From contig NC_134517.1 of NCBI RefSeq assembly GCF_027942865.1, positions 17,242,009-17,306,008 on the forward strand: a stretch of DNA of 64,000 bases. Reading direction: 5' to 3'. The notes under the pieces are model-generated. The model was not told where the DNA came from. It did no database searches and saw only the letters and a list, made by a program, of their open reading frames with translations. The translations under genes and the position numbers were made by a program. The stretch comes from Odontesthes bonariensis. Taxonomy: Eukaryota > Chordata > Actinopteri > Atheriniformes > Atherinopsidae. Shown here piece by piece: positions 34,801 to 49,800 of this stretch; positions within the stretch are counted from its first letter, which is position 1; each line of letters starts with the position of its first letter.

Positions 34801-37800
34801 GATTGTAGCCTTACTGCAGCCACGTTGAGACGAAGGAGAGGGGGTCCATGTATTCAGCACTGCTCTTCTGCAAGGAGATGTAACCAGCCTCGGGAGCTTA
34901 TCATGACTTGCAGCGCAGTAAAGGAAGAACGGTGGGTGGAGGTCAGGCGACACAATGAGCTCATGCGGAGGAAACAAAATTAAGAATCTGGGTTGGAAAG
35001 TTGCCAAAGAGGCAAACGAGTCTGGCTTCCTCCAACACTACTTCCCTCCTTCCAACCTTTTTTTTTTTTTTTTACTGCCTTTGAAAAGTTATATGAAAAG
35101 GTTGTGGTGCATTGCGAGATAAAAAATGGCAGAGTGGGACAAAGGTGTGCATTTTCACTGCAAACTCGATGGAAACGTTAAGGGAATATCGCTTACCTAC
35201 TCATGGACTGACTTGCACTTCTTGTCTAGAGAATACCACCAAAAAAAATCAATATTACTCCTTTGTGCTTATGCATTATTATTGAGGTGTGTTGGTGTGC
35301 TTGTATTTAATTGTAGCAGGAAGTACACAAAGTGAAACTGTTTGGTTAAAGTTTTAATGTGCTAATGTTATCTCTCAATCTTTTATTTCTCTTTCTCTGC
35401 TGGATATTGAGTCAGAAAACATGTGCGTCCCACAGATGATGCTTTATGTAAATGTTGTTGGAGATGAAATAACCTAAGTTTGTACCATGGCATATTTAAG
35501 CCTAAAGGGGTATACTTGGTTGCATTTGACATATCTGGGTGCTTACAGATCTCTTCCCTTAACATCAACATGTTCTGTGCCCTATTTAAAAGGTTACTTC
35601 TTTGTTAAATGCTTTGTGTCACTCATAGGAGCTGCAGTGTAGAGTCATATGGTTAGCAGGTACACCACTTAAGGGTATTCATACATGCATAATACACGTG
35701 GACATGGTTTTAGTGGCCTAAACAAGTTTAGGGATTGTCCAATTTGTCAGGCTTTTTGGTTGTATAGTAGAGCATGAATAGAGATGAAGTGCCTTTTGGC
35801 AGATTTAACAGCAAAGTGACTGGATGGCATGCCTTTCCGTGTCTTAACACTTCTCTGGTATGGTATTTTGCTTGAATTCTACCATCACATTGGTTTGTCA
35901 GGATAGCTTATCTCAGATCAGTTCATGATAATCGAAAGGACACGGCCTTCAATGATACTGTGCCCTTTCTGCTAAGTAGCAAAAAAGACTAAACAAAACA
36001 TTTATGGCTGAGACTTTTGTCTTTTAACAAGTGCCACAAACAGATTTTGTGCTCATTGCCATTGTGTTGGGTAAACAGCGGAGATCCCAGAGAGGCCGTC
36101 TTTAAATTTCGAGCAGATAAAACCAGATCCGTGGGCCACAATGGATTTGTGTCTGGGTGCGTCTGCGTGTGTAATCGAGCTAAATTACCCTTTAAGCGCA
36201 ATTTCCTCGTAACAGCTGGTGTTGAATCATCCGTGCAACTTGTAAGACTGAGCTGAGTTTGTGTATAAAGCAGACTGGATCTCTTCATCCTCAAAAAAAA
36301 CTACACTTTTCTCCGAACTGCATGTTGGCCTTCTCCTGTTCCATATATCAATATCATGTTGATCTGTTTAATAGAAGCTATTTGTGATTGATAGATTAGC
36401 ATATCTGCATATTCCGTAGTGCACAGCTCTCTCGCACTCAGACAAACTGCACGCAAGTCCCTGATCAGCACTCACAAGCTCGCTGTCAGCAGCATGCATC
36501 AGCAAGGGAGAGTAAGGTCAAGGACATATCGGTGTGGGGACTTTGATGAGCAGATAAATTGACTACCGAACAACTAACTTCATAACACTGTGAAATGTGT
36601 AGGGCTGGATTTCTTTATTTCTCATCTTTGAGATCATCCACTCACTCAATTCAGCTGTAAAATTCTAGTTTGATAGTTTGAAGATCCGTAGAGAGAAGCT
36701 CGGACAACCTCCCATTCACTTTTTCATAGTAAGTGCGACGTCATAACAAAGTACAGCATCAATCATGTTTTGTCCACGTATTATTAACTGCATGCACACA
36801 TTGTATCAAAAAGAGAGCGTTGAGTTTTCATTTGAGAGATGGGACAAACTGCCTTTTTGAATCTAAATAGCATCTGTTGTTATTTAGATTCCACAAATAA
36901 CTGTCGATAACAATTCGTGAACTCAGTTGTCACAGCTACTCATGAAATATGATCTATGTTGCTTAAAGCATATCGGACAAAAGAGCTCCGTATTTAAATG
37001 TTCGGCAACCGTTTAGTGAGGTTCTGTACTGAAATGAAATATTCCTGGCATGACTGGCAAGGAATTTTATAGGCAAGGCAAGTTTATTTGTATAGCACAA
37101 TTAAACTACAGGGCGATTCAAAGTACTTTACAGATACATTAAAACAGTAGAAATAAAAAGCATGATTTAAATTTTAAACAAAAAAGAAAGAAATAAGAAC
37201 AATAGCTAAAATCAGTAGTTAAAATGTGATTAAGTTTTGAAACTTAACTTGGTTACGAGGCCTTGAGCCAGCTTGTTTTAAAGGCTAGCTGTTGAATGTC
37301 CATTAAATGCCCACCCCCTCATTCCTCCCACAGATATGATTTAAAAATAAACTGAGTAGTCAGACCTGACACATCAAGACAAAATATCACAGGAGAAGAA
37401 AGGATATGGATGAACAGACATGTGTATGTGAAGATGATGGTTGACACTGTGTCATATTGAGAAGAAGGAGCAAAGCCAGTTAGCCCTTTCCCCACTACTT
37501 CTGGTGCTACGGGGGGAGGGAAGAATGATGAGATTTTGTGGATGTGCTGCAGACCTGAAGTGTTTTTAATTATTTAATGGGTTTTTCTGTGCCCATTCAG
37601 TCATACTGTGGCTGTAGAGTACTGAAGTGGGTTCAACATTCATCTTAGGCCAGTTTGACAATGTCTGCAATGTTTCAGGTTTTTTTTCCGCAAAGGTTCA
37701 CATTGTTGTGTGAAGTCAGAGCCCCATGCAGACACCGCCCTATATATCTCTGCCTTAACCCACGGAGGATGTATTATACTTCCTCAAAAGCAAATATGTC

Positions 37801-40800
37801 TGCTTCTCACCACGCAAAAATGCCTCAAGTTTCACCGCGCAATTCGTCTGTAGGTGGAAAACATTCAGTTAAATGGAAACCGTATCTCCTTTTTGTTTCT
37901 GTGCCGGTGCTCAATGTCTGATCTTTCCTTGCTCAGTGGGATTACAGGTGTGGTTTCATTTCAGCAGCGTGCTGTAATCAAAGGACTGTTGTGAAGATGA
38001 AAGTCTTGTTTTTTTTAGTTTGAAGTTGCCCTTTTCTTCAGGTTTGGGGGCAGACGACAGCATCTGTCTGTGTGTCTTTGAGTTCAGCGTTCAGGTGGAA
38101 CAACATGAACAACGAAGAGAGGGGCCAGGGTGGATGGACAATAGCTCAGTCAGAGAGTGATGGAGAAGGGGAAGATAAAGGGAGTCTGGGTTTTGTTGTG
38201 GAGAGGGCGTAATAAATCTACCAGAAGAGGAAGATCAGAGACTGACCAAACCCCACTTTATCTAAACACACAATAATACGCGTTTGAAATGTTTTTTCCA
38301 TCTGCAACTTAATATTTTTTTCTTGAAGTGCCTAAAAACGGCTAATACTGACACTAAAACTTGCATGCATTGATTCTAAACTCAGTTTGTACGAACTTCT
38401 ATTATTAAGAATTGCTTTTTATCTGTCAGGTGTACATTAAAGTGGCTACAATTAGCTACGCGTTCTGTTCAAAACTGAACTCTTCTTCTGCCAGATTTAG
38501 TCATTTCTCAGAATGTTTGGTCAAGTAAAAACAGGAACCTTAGTGTAGGGTATTTTCGGAAAAACTAAACCAAGTTCTTAATAGGTTGGAGCTTTGTGGC
38601 TGACGCGTGTTCCAGGATCCAAAGAAAGATAACTTATCTTCCACCGAAGTCACGTTTTGTATTTTTTATTTTAAAACAAATAAAACAACATAAATGAATA
38701 CAAACGAAAATATGCCTCCTAAACTTTTACAAAAAAATCTAAGGCTCCACAGACCACGCACGGTAACGGCACGGTCAGAAAACCGTGAGGCACCAACCTT
38801 CCACCTGCCGTGTCAATCTAATAATGCCCACTGTCCCAGGCACCTCGCGCTGCGTTGTAAAGTGATTAAATATCTACTATGTAACTTCCTGTAATTATTC
38901 TAAATCCACATTTTAACCTTGTACATATGTTTTTAACCTAAATTATTAATTGTATCAATCACGAAATCAAATAAACATCAAATATCTTATCAATATGAAA
39001 TTATAATAAGAAATATTGTTTTCAAATACACATAACATGGGGCAAATTCAAAACTAGGAATAAAATAGGCATCTGGCGCCTACATTACCGGCCCCTAATT
39101 GTTCTAATAACAAAGTAACATAGAACAATTACCAACTTCTTCCTAAGTAAAATATGAATCGTATCCACAATATATATGAAGTATACAAATTTCTGTCACA
39201 TAACCAAGATACTATTAATAAAGTACACTAAATGTCCATTGTTCCTTTGTCTAAAGTTTCAAGGCTATAAAGTCCATAATTGCTCTATCTGCAGTGAAGA
39301 AAGAAAAGAGAGAAAAGAGTTAAAGAAATAGAGAGAGAGTAGAGCCAGAGGTTGCTAGCACATGGCTCCTCGAAGGGGCTTAGTCTTTACCACTAGCCCG
39401 GTCAGACTCCACAAGCAGACAGATCTTCGTAATGGGTCTATCCAAGACGTTAGTCTTTGTCTTTATCTTTACTCTGCGGACCAGACCGCTCTTGTCTGGA
39501 ACTGTTTCGATGATCTTGCCCATAATCCAGGAGTTTCTAGGCGCACAGTCATCCACGAGAAGAACAATGTCTCCTTCAGCGAAGTTCCTGGATGCTGTGG
39601 CCCAGCGCTGGCGCTCCTGTAGTTGGGGTAGGTACTCCTTAGTCCATCTCTTCCAAAACAAGTTGGACAGGTATTGTACCTGTTTCCACCTTCGTCTTGA
39701 GTAGAGGTCGTCCTGGTCAAACAATCCTGGAGGCAATAAGGGTGTCGTCTTCAGCAACAGCAAATGATTAGGCGTCAGAGCCTCTAAATCATTCGGATCA
39801 TTGGATGCCTTGGTGATCGGACGGCTGTTGATGATCGACTCCGCCTCACACAGGACCGTATGAAGGCCTTCCTCGTCGAGGATCTGTTCTCTCACAGTTG
39901 AATTCAGCACTTTCCGGATTGATCGTATCAACCTCTCCCATGATCCACCGTGATGCGATGCAGTGGGAGGGTTGAACGCCCACTTGATCCCATGCTGGTG
40001 GAACAGATGCTGAAACTCTGAGGAGTTCCAATCAGCAATGGCTGCCTTCAGCTCGCGATTGGCAGCAACGAAATTCGTCCCGTTATCCGAGCGAATCTCT
40101 TTCACTTGTCCTCTGCGTGTTATGAAACGCCGAATCGCGTTAACGCACGAATCAGTGTCCAACGACGCGGCTACCTCGATGTGCACTGCGCGAATGGCTA
40201 AACAAGTGAATATGACTCCGTATTTCTTTAAAATGGTTCGTCCACGCTTAACCTCCAGTGGTCCGAAATAATCCACACCAACTCGAGTGAAAGGTGGGTC
40301 ATCTGGGATCACTCGCTCTTGTGGAAGATCAGCCATAAGTTGGGTTCCAACTTTCCCATGCAAGCGGCGACACGTCACACACTTCCCAATCACTTTCCTA
40401 ATGGCCATGTTGGCGCTTGGAATCCAAAATCTTTGGCGCAGCTCAGAGAGCATGTGATTGCGCCCTCCGTGCCCAGTCTTTAAGTGAATCTGTTGGAGGA
40501 GTAAGTCTGCTATGTGAAAGTCTCTGGACAGAATGATTGGCTGCTTGCTACTTTCTGGCATAGCTGCCCGACTCAGTCTTCCGCCTACTCGCAACAGGTT
40601 ATCTTGAAGTACTGGGTTCAGCTTGTACAAGTGACTACTGCGCTTGACACTCTGAGCCTTGTGCAAAGCCGCAATCTCTTCTGAGTATTTCTCTTTCTGA
40701 CAGAATTTGATTATGTCAAGTTCTGCTTGCTTCAGGTCTTCCACTGAAAGCTGAGTAAGTTTAATGCTCGCCTTGAAGTTGTCAATCTGGCTTTGAATCA

Positions 40801-43800
40801 GCTGTTCATTTTGAACTGCACTGTCCTCAGTGTTGACTGCACACAGCTCTGTGCGTTTTTGACAGAGGCTTCGCAGTATGGCCTTCAACTTCAGGAACCA
40901 CGCCATGGTTCTTTTCAATTTGATCCATGATGAGAAGTGGTTGATTAGTCTTTTGAATGGAGTGACATTCTCTTCCACTTCCACTCGATTCACTGTGACC
41001 TTTTTGATCTCAGGATCGTCTGACGTAAGTTGTATGTGGCTCAATGGAGTGTTGGGCCAACTCTCTTCAGGACTGTGGAGAAACTCGGGTCCAGACACCC
41101 ATGTGGTGTTCTTCAGGAATTGATCCACTCTTTGCCCTCTAGAGGCACAGTCGGCTGGATTCACGTCAGTGCTGACATGTCTCCACTGTTCCACATCAGA
41201 GTTCTTCAAGATAGCGGAAACTCTGTTTGCCACAAATGTGCGGAAACGTGTGGTTTCATTTTGCAGGTAACGGAGTACTACCGTACTGTCAGTCCAAAAA
41301 ACTGATTCTGCGAGATCCAGTTGTAGCTCTCTTCTTAGGACACCATCCATCTTAATGGCCACCGTAGCTGCAATCAATTCCATCCGGGGAATGGTAGGAG
41401 GCCTAAGAGGCGCTACTCTGGACTTGCCCATCAGGAATGCGCAGTGTGTCTCGTTGTCTGCGTTGCGCAGGAGAAGGTAGCTGACCGACCCGTACGCATC
41501 CTCACTCGCATCCGCAAAGTGATGTAATTGACCAAATACGCAACTTCCAAATTCTTCAGGCTTGAGACATCTGGCCACTGAGAAGTGCTCTAAGGCAGGA
41601 AGACTAGCTAGCCAGTCCGTCCACTGCTTCTTCACATGCTCAGGTAAGTCGTCGTCCCATCCAATATTCAATCTGCATAGTTCTTGCAGGATAGCTTTCG
41701 CTGGCAAGACTACAGGTGACAAAATGCCTAATGGATCGTAGACTGAACCAATGACTGAGAGAAGTCCTCTCCTGGTGAATGGGCGATCTCGGATGGTGAT
41801 CCTGAATTTGAATGTGTCTGACTCAACACACCAGTTGAGACCGAGAGCCCTCTCCAGAGGTAGTTCATCATGATCCAGATCCAATGTTTTCATTTCTGTT
41901 GCCAATTCAGACTTGGGAATGGAGTCAAGCACTTTCCGTCGGTTGCTTACCCATTTGGTGAGGCGGAAGCCTCCTTTGGCACAGATCTTCATTAGGTCTT
42001 GACACATGGCTACAGCTGCCTCTTCTGTAGCAACAGACTTGAGGCAGTCGTCTACGTAAAAGTTCTGTAAGACGGTCTGAACCACTTCAGGTCTGAACTG
42101 CCCACTCTGATCTTCAGCACACCTCTTCAAAGCGAAGCTGGCGCAACTCGGTGAAGACGTGGCCCCGAATAGGTGCACGGTCATCTTATGCTCCGTCAAC
42201 GCCTGGTTGCAGTCACCGCCTGTCCACCAGAGGAACCTGAGCAGGTCGGAGTCTTCCTCAGACACCTTAACCTGGTGGAACATTGCTTCCACGTCAGCCA
42301 TGATCGCAACAGGCTCTTGTCTGAATCGTATCACAACACCAATCAGACTGCTGGTCAAGTCTGGACCCTGAAGGAGTTGGTCATTCAGGGATGTGCCTTG
42401 ATACGACGCTGCACAATCGAACACAACCCTCAGCTTCTGTTTGACAGGGTGGTATACAGCATGGTGTGGTATATACCACACCTTTCCTTCTTTGTGCATC
42501 AGCTTGTCCTCTGAGAATTGCACCGCATAGCCCTTCTTTATCAGGTCTTCCATAAAGTCTGTATACTCTTGTCTGTAGCAGTCGTTCCTGAGAAACTTCC
42601 GCTTTAGGTTTTGTGCTCGCTGTTCGGCAATTGGACGATTGTTTGGCATGTGAACCAATCTGTTCTTGAGGGGTAGACATAAGGAGTAGTGACCATCAAT
42701 CAGTGCAGCAGATTCCGTGACCATATCCATGAACTGGTGATCTTCCCTGGACATCTCCACTTCTTCATGTTTTCCACTTTCCGGAAAATCCACCTTGAAC
42801 TGTTGCAGCCACAGGTTCTCCAAACTGCTGACTGATATGCGGTTTGCTGTTTTCCTCTTTAACCCTCCTTTGTCTTCGTGGCTGTTTGTTTCCCTCAAAG
42901 GTCCATTCACAGTCCAGCCTAGCTTGGTTCGCACGGCGTATGGCCCATTACCAACACTGCTCACCAACTCCCACGGCTCCATAGCTTTGGGTACATTTGC
43001 TCCTATAAGCAATCCAATTTCGGCTTCGATATGAGGTAAGTGTATTTCTTTAAGGTAGGTCCACCTTTCTAGATCCTTTTGTTTTGGTATGTTTTCTTTT
43101 CCCACGGGTATGGATTTCTGTGAGAAGACGTCTGGAAGATCGATGAACTCCTCACCGGACAAACTGCTGACTTCCAAGCCTGACACTACGTAAGTACGAA
43201 CAGGTTTCTCTTCGTTCATGGTTCTCAGTAGTATGTCGGTCTTTCTTCCAGTGAGCTTCAACTCGTTCATCAATGCCTCGGTACAGAATGTGGCCGAGCT
43301 TCCTGGGTCCAAGAAGGCGTACGTCTGCACCACTGCGTTTCTCCTCTTGGCTTTGACCTGAACAGGAACGATCGCCAGCGTACAGTCGTCTTCCCTGGCC
43401 CCAGTCAGCTCACCACCCTCAGACTCTGCGGTGATGAAGGCACTGAGGATAGTTTGCGTTTCACAACTCTGTGTCTCCTTTTCTGTTTCAGCAACGGTGT
43501 CCTTTTTCTTAATGTGCAGCAACGTTGGATGCGTTAGCGAACACACCTGACAGCTGATCTTTGCCTTGCAGGACTTACTCATGTGGCCTTGCTTTAAGCA
43601 GCCGAAACAACATCCTTTGCTCTTCAGGAAGTCAATCTTCTCATTGTGTGGCTTGCCTTTAAGCTTACTGCACATTTCCAAGTTGTGTTCACCGTCACAG
43701 AAGAGACACATCTTTGTTGCAATCCTTTCTGAATTTGTGCTTTCCTTTGGCTTTGTTTTTGCCTCCTGTTTGTCCAACTGTTTAGCGCTTGTAGTGAATG

Positions 43801-46800
43801 ACTTCTTAATTATGCTTTTCTTCTGCTCTTTGCTATCATTTTGCTTAGGTGTAGGTGCTTTAGCTGTTGTGCTATCTTTTATGTCTCCGAAGATTGGGTG
43901 CAGTGCAATTTTGGCTTGTTTGTTAATAAACTCCACCAAATCCTTAAATTTGACTCTCTTGTCTGGTTGCTCTTGCACTCCAAATGCAACACCTCTCCAT
44001 CTTTCACGTAGCTTGTAAGGAAGCTTCGAAACGATAGCCTTCAAGTTTGCAATATTATCAAGCTCATCCATGTAACTCACTTCAGTCATGGTGTTGAGGC
44101 ATGCTGTCAGAAAGAGTGAGAAAGCGTTCAGTGATTCAGCATCCTCTGGCTTGATAGGCGTCCAGTTTACTACTTTGTTCATGTAGGCTACAGCAATCTT
44201 GTAATCGTTACCGAAGTGTTCTTTTAGCAACCTCTTTGCTTTCTGGTAGCCTTCATCTGGTTTCATATGAAGACAGCTCTTTATCAACTCTTTAGGTTGT
44301 CCACTTGTAAATTGCTCTAAAAAATAGAGACGATCCTTAGGGCTTTCAGTGCGTGATTCTACACCATGTTCAAATGCCCTTACAAATGTGTTGTAATCAA
44401 GGGGGTCACCACTAAAGGTGGGAATGTCCAATGGTGGCAGAGTCATCATTTTCTGTTGCTTCACCATCAACTCGGTTATTGTATTCTGACGAGTCATAAC
44501 ACTGCAGAGTGTTTCAACTGCATGGTCATCTGCTACAGGTGTAGCTGTAGGCTGCCGTGTGCTAGTAAGCTGCTGTGCACCAATGGACTGAACCTGTTGT
44601 GCAGCAATAGGCTGAGGCGGCTGTGGCATGAATTGACCATGAGTACTTGTGTTGTCAGTGACTGGATTTCGACTTACAGGCAGTTGAATATATCCAGACT
44701 CACTTGTTACTGAATGGCGTGATGAATGGCGTGATGAATGACGTGATGAATGGCGTGATGCTTGGCTCACTTGAGAAGAGCATTCACTTTCATAATTTTT
44801 CAAAATTTGTATTTTTGCATCCGAAGCTGCAATGAGCGTTTGCAAATCCAATTGTTCTTTTTTAGCCTTTATTTCAGCTTCCTGGCGTTTTAAATCCGCT
44901 TCTAATTGTTCCTTTTTAGCTTTTAATTCAACTTCTTGCAACTGTAAATCTTGTTTTTGTTGCAAAGTCGTTGCCTGTGCAAGCAATGTAGCTTTCTCCA
45001 TCTCTGCTTTAAGCTTAAGCTTTGAGGAAGTAGTGGACACTCTGCTTCCAACTACTGTCTCACGCCCTCTACTCCTCCTGCTCGAGGCAACCGATACAGC
45101 AGATGCACTGTCTGAGGGACGAATTTCAGCGTCACAGCGTCTTGCTTGTTCAGCGCGGGCCGCCGCTGCTTTAATCCATATTTCCACATGTTCAATGAAC
45201 CCCTGCATTTGGCTGGCATTTGGGTTAAACCATGACTTTTGGTCCCTCTTGTACTCTTCTTCATCCATTAATTGTTGCAGACCATCATTTAACTTGCACA
45301 ACTCTTCAAATGAATCTTGAAAATCTACACGCAATTTCTGTTTAACTGTGTCCACGTTATTATCGACTTCCATCAGCGTTTCAATCCGGTTAACCTGGCT
45401 AGTTAGATGGCCTAGCTTAGCTTTCCTTGACTGTGTTAAACGATGTAGCTTGTCTTCAACGGCTTTCTCGGTCATTTTCGATTCTCTTTTTCCACTAGTT
45501 AATTGTTCATTAACTTCATCCATAATGGCAAACTTCCGAAAGAGCAAAACAAGTTGCTGCTTACCAGACTGATCATCCACTCGTCTCGTGGCTAGTTACT
45601 TTCCATCCAGTGTTCACAGATAATCTTCTGACCTTGATAAACGTTGTCCACGGTTCCACGAGTCATTTTTCCTTTCCAATTCCTTTTCCACACGAAGCAG
45701 AAGGTTTTCTGACTAATGTAGGGTATTTTCGGAAAAACTAAACCAAGTTCTTAATAGGTTGGAGCTTTGTGGCTGACGCGTGTTCCAGGATCCAAAGAAA
45801 GATAACTTATCTTCCACCGAAGTCACGTTTTGTATTTTTTATTTTAAAACAAATAAAACAACATAAATGAATACAAACGAAAATATGCCTCCTAAACTTT
45901 TACAAAAAAATCTAAGGCTCCACAGACCACGCACGGTAACGGCACGGTCAGAAAACCGTGAGGCACCAACCTTCCACCTGCCGTGTCAATCTAATAATGC
46001 CCACTGTCCCAGGCACCTCGCGCTGCGTTGTAAAGTGATTAAATATCTACTATGTAACTTCCTGTAATTATTCTAAATCCACATTTTAACCTTGTACATA
46101 TGTTTTTAACCTAAATTATTAATTGTATCAATCACGAAATCAAATAAACATCAAATATCTTATCAATATGAAATTATAATAAGAAATATTGTTTTCAAAT
46201 ACACATAACATGGGGCAAATTCAAAACTAGGAATAAAATAGGCATCTGGCGCCTACACTTAGGGTTAGGGTTAGCAAACGTTAGCTTCATCTTTTGCTGC
46301 TTTTCCTTTCTCTGCCCCTTCCTGCTACAGGCACAGAGAAAGAAAACATTGCATCTGGATGTTTTAAAAGATAAAGTAAAGATATACTTACCATGTAAAG
46401 TTGTAGGATTCTCATTAGAATCACGAGATCGGCATTGTATTTATTGACTGGTTTGTCTGACGGGGTGAAGTTTGCTCACGACTTCGATCATGTCTGCTCT
46501 TTTCCGTAATGTTTCTGCTGAAGACTTCAGAGACGGTACTGTGAAACAATCGATCTACAGCGCCGGGTTATCGGAATACAGGCACGATCAAAATATTACG
46601 GGCGGCTAATTTGAGTAGACGTGGTGGTTAACTTGATTGCAGTTTGTTCAACGACTAGCTTCTTAACAGCACAGCAGAGAACGAGCGAGAGAGAAGAAAT
46701 AAAAAGATGTCCCATCTTGTAGCGTAATCACATGTGATGTGAATGTATGTGAAAACGAGGCTGCTTAATGTCGGAGAGCCATGGTGTTTATAAAAATACA

Positions 46801-49800
46801 TTGTATGAACATGTCATGAGTCTTTAGTCAATTTTACTTTGTACTACGTATCTTATCGTAAGCAAAAGGGACATATCAGGGAAATTGATAGTTTAAACCA
46901 AGCAGTGAATAAGGAAAACGTGCTGTTGGATCTGTCTGTGGGTTGTCCACATCTCTCATAATGACGACAAAGTATTTCTTCCTAAGTGAACATTGTGTGA
47001 GACTTAGCTTGTCTTTACACGTTCTGGCCTGCCGACCCTGTTGACATCAATACATTTCCCTTTCGGTCCTCACAGAGAAACTGATAGCGTACCAACGGGA
47101 GTTCCATGCTTTGAAAGAACGCCTTCGCGTGGCAGAACACAGGACGCTGCAGCGCTCGTCTGAGCTCAACAACATCCTCGAGCAATTCAGACGAGCTATC
47201 GCCGAAACTAACAGCAGCAAAGACACTCTCACCAACTTCTCAGGTAACTTTCGCCTGAGTGACATGTGAACTCATGAACTCCAGGTCAACCTTTGTCAGC
47301 CACTGTGTTTAACAGATGTCATAAAATTCTGACATGTTCTCATAAAGTGTTCCTTTATGCATGTGGATTAGTTTAAAATAAAGGTCTTGTGCTCCTTGAT
47401 GTGACAAAGGATTATTATGTTCCTGCCTGTTATTGGGTTTGTAGACATTGCAACATTGTGCTATAAAGAAGACCAAATCTTTTTCATCCAAAGAGTACCC
47501 TGTGGGAAAGTACCCTCCTGGAGCTAACTCATTTTTCACGGAAATGAAATGAATAAGGACTTTTGCAATTATCATTCGTAATTTGGCAGAATTGAGGCAA
47601 ACCTTATAACCTCTGAGTCAGTTATAGAATCTGCCCGGCTGAATCACACTGATCACAAGACTGTTGGATATCTAGTTTAATCAGTCGTTTGTGACAAAGA
47701 AAGAAGCTCATTTTCGCATGTTCGAAAATGGAAACGGGGAGTTTTTGATAAATAAATAAATCAAACAATTATTAAGATATTCGAGTACTCACTGCTGTTC
47801 TACAGCTTATGTTTCACACCATATGTGACGTTTCTTAAGTGTGTGAATATTAACAACGGGTGCTTCAAATGTTGCGTCAGTTCTTTTCCCAGAGATTATT
47901 ATTATTATGTGATATTTCTTTTTATTTTTGCCCTGATTTTATTATTAAGAGGGATGTAAAAAGGTTAGATGTCATATAGCTTGTAACAAAAAATTCCACA
48001 ACTGGTAAATAACTCCACGATGTGCGGCCATGTGTTCTGAGCCGGAACAGTGAGGCCCCGTACCCAAACACCGCTCTTGTCAATTGACCAAAAAGATATA
48101 GCTCTCTGCAACTCGTTTTGGATGTGCTTATTTTTCAGATGAGACACAGAAACTACTGAAGGAGCTCACAAACCGGAAACCTCTCCAGGTGCCAAACATC
48201 TACCACCACCTCCCTCACCTCCTCAACAATGAGGGCAGCCTGCACCCCGCAGTGCAGGTTGGTCTCGGCCGCACAGGAGGTGAGAAACGTTTGTGCTTTC
48301 TGCAAATTTAGCACGAGACTAACGTTCCAGGCTTGGTATGCCTTATCTTCTACCAACACGGTAAAACCTTCAGGCATCGTTATTACTCCAGGGAGAGATA
48401 CAAGTCTCAACAAGCTTTCAGTTTGACTCTTTCACAACAAATGTCCCCCTTGATGATTAAGCTTTTCAAAAATCTATTGGAATAAAACGCCTACAGAATT
48501 CAAATGAATCTTACATAATTCCGTTTGCTTTTTAAAGTATGATACAACATCTTAGTTCGATTGAACAGATTTCTTTGGTTTTGAAATCTCTGTCTAACAT
48601 CATTTTTCTGATGTCTTTAGCTTTTTTTCTTCTTTTATTGAACCAATTTCCAAACTGTATGTTTAAAGAACGGACGGTTGAGGGTCTCCATGACACGGGC
48701 CAGGTTTTTTTGGAATGCTCAGACGTTGTTGTCAGCTTTTCTGTCCTTAACCTACCCTTCAGTTGGATTATCCCACACCTGTCTTTCCTCTTCATGACTA
48801 ACTTTTGCTTCTTTTATCCTTCAAGCTGTGGCACACTGCAAGTAGCCTCTATTGTATCAAATTCCCTTTAAGAGGATTATTTCCCGGCTTTGTGAGTGTG
48901 ATTGTTGGAGTGAATTTAAGGCCTGAGGGGAAGTGAGTTTGGGGACCGAGCAGCCGAAATGGTCTTTCCATATTCCCAGTGATGAGGGCTTAAGGGACGA
49001 ACAGAATCTCTGAACCAGTAATAGGAAAGACAGGCGTGGCAGTTTAGGGAGAAATATTTACAGTCCCTGGATGCCAGCCTGTTCGATCTCGGGAAAGGTT
49101 AGTCACCAGTTTGCACTGTGTAAGGTGTGGTCTCCCATAACAAGAATTGTCATTTTTTTTTTTGTGATTGGGTACATGTCTCTCCCACACACATATTTTA
49201 GTCTTTGTTGCATCAATTCAGTTGCTTCTCACAGGTGGTGTGCTCAATTGTGGATGGAATTATGCGGCTTATGTGGTTATGGGGCTTGCGAAAGAACAGC
49301 CTTTCTGAATTAACTTGCTTTTTTTTTTTTACTCACTCAAGACCCTGGTTTTTTAACCAGGAGACATGTGTGTGCAAATATGTGTGGTTTTAGATTTCTT
49401 CAGACAGGAGCAATGACATATTTTGAATGGAGGGCCCGTTCATCTAACCCGATGCACCAAATAGTGTCGAACTCTTCTGTTCTGGCAAAGTCATCGTTCA
49501 AAGGTCTAAAAATTCAGTATGCTGAGGATTGATAAAACTATCTGTTATCATAAGTAGGCTAAATATGGGATATAAATTCAGCCTTTAGTGTTTTTGTTTG
49601 CTTTCCAGTTTAGATGTAACTGATCGCTAAAACATCTTGTAGGTTAACTTTTTAAAGAGCCAGAGAGACTGAGGTCTCATCAGAAACCTGTGTGATTAAG
49701 AGGCCAAAGAAACGACAGATGTGCAGTTAGTTATGACTAGTGGACAGAGTTTTCAGGCACTTTCTTTGCGTTCTTTTTGGAAATGAAAGAGAAAACCCAC

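Larger units (their letters stand above)
28898..38543 (+). other. mgat4a: mgat4a intron 1, part before the BEL/Pao element
   Basis: About 9.6 kb with no convincing coding exon. It holds a decayed pyrimidine-rich repeat (29225-29590), homopolymer C (31950-31972), a TG microsatellite (33822-33847) and a LINE 3' end (37066-37250). The remaining open frames are short and lack family similarity or splice signals. Confidence 0.6.
38544..46257 (-). mobile_element. complete BEL/Pao LTR retrotransposon, antisense in mgat4a intron 1
   Basis: It is 7714 bp long, with 541-bp LTRs at both ends (38544-39084 and 45717-46257) beginning TG and ending CA. The 5-bp target duplication CTTAG lies at 38539-38543 and 46258-46262. 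One long gag-pol frame fills the interior (39380-45580, minus strand). The 5' LTR is the right-hand one. The leader between it and the ORF is 136 nt. No primer-binding site starting with TGG directly abuts the LTR. A G-rich tract (AGGGGCCGG on the minus strand, 39089-39097) beside the left LTR could be the polypurine tract. No envelope gene was seen. This is a recent insertion. Confidence 0.96.

Noticed and set aside
38694..38894. Identical 66-residue open frames at 38694-38894 and 45867-46067
   Set aside because: They are the same stretch in the two LTRs of the BEL/Pao element, not a duplicated gene.
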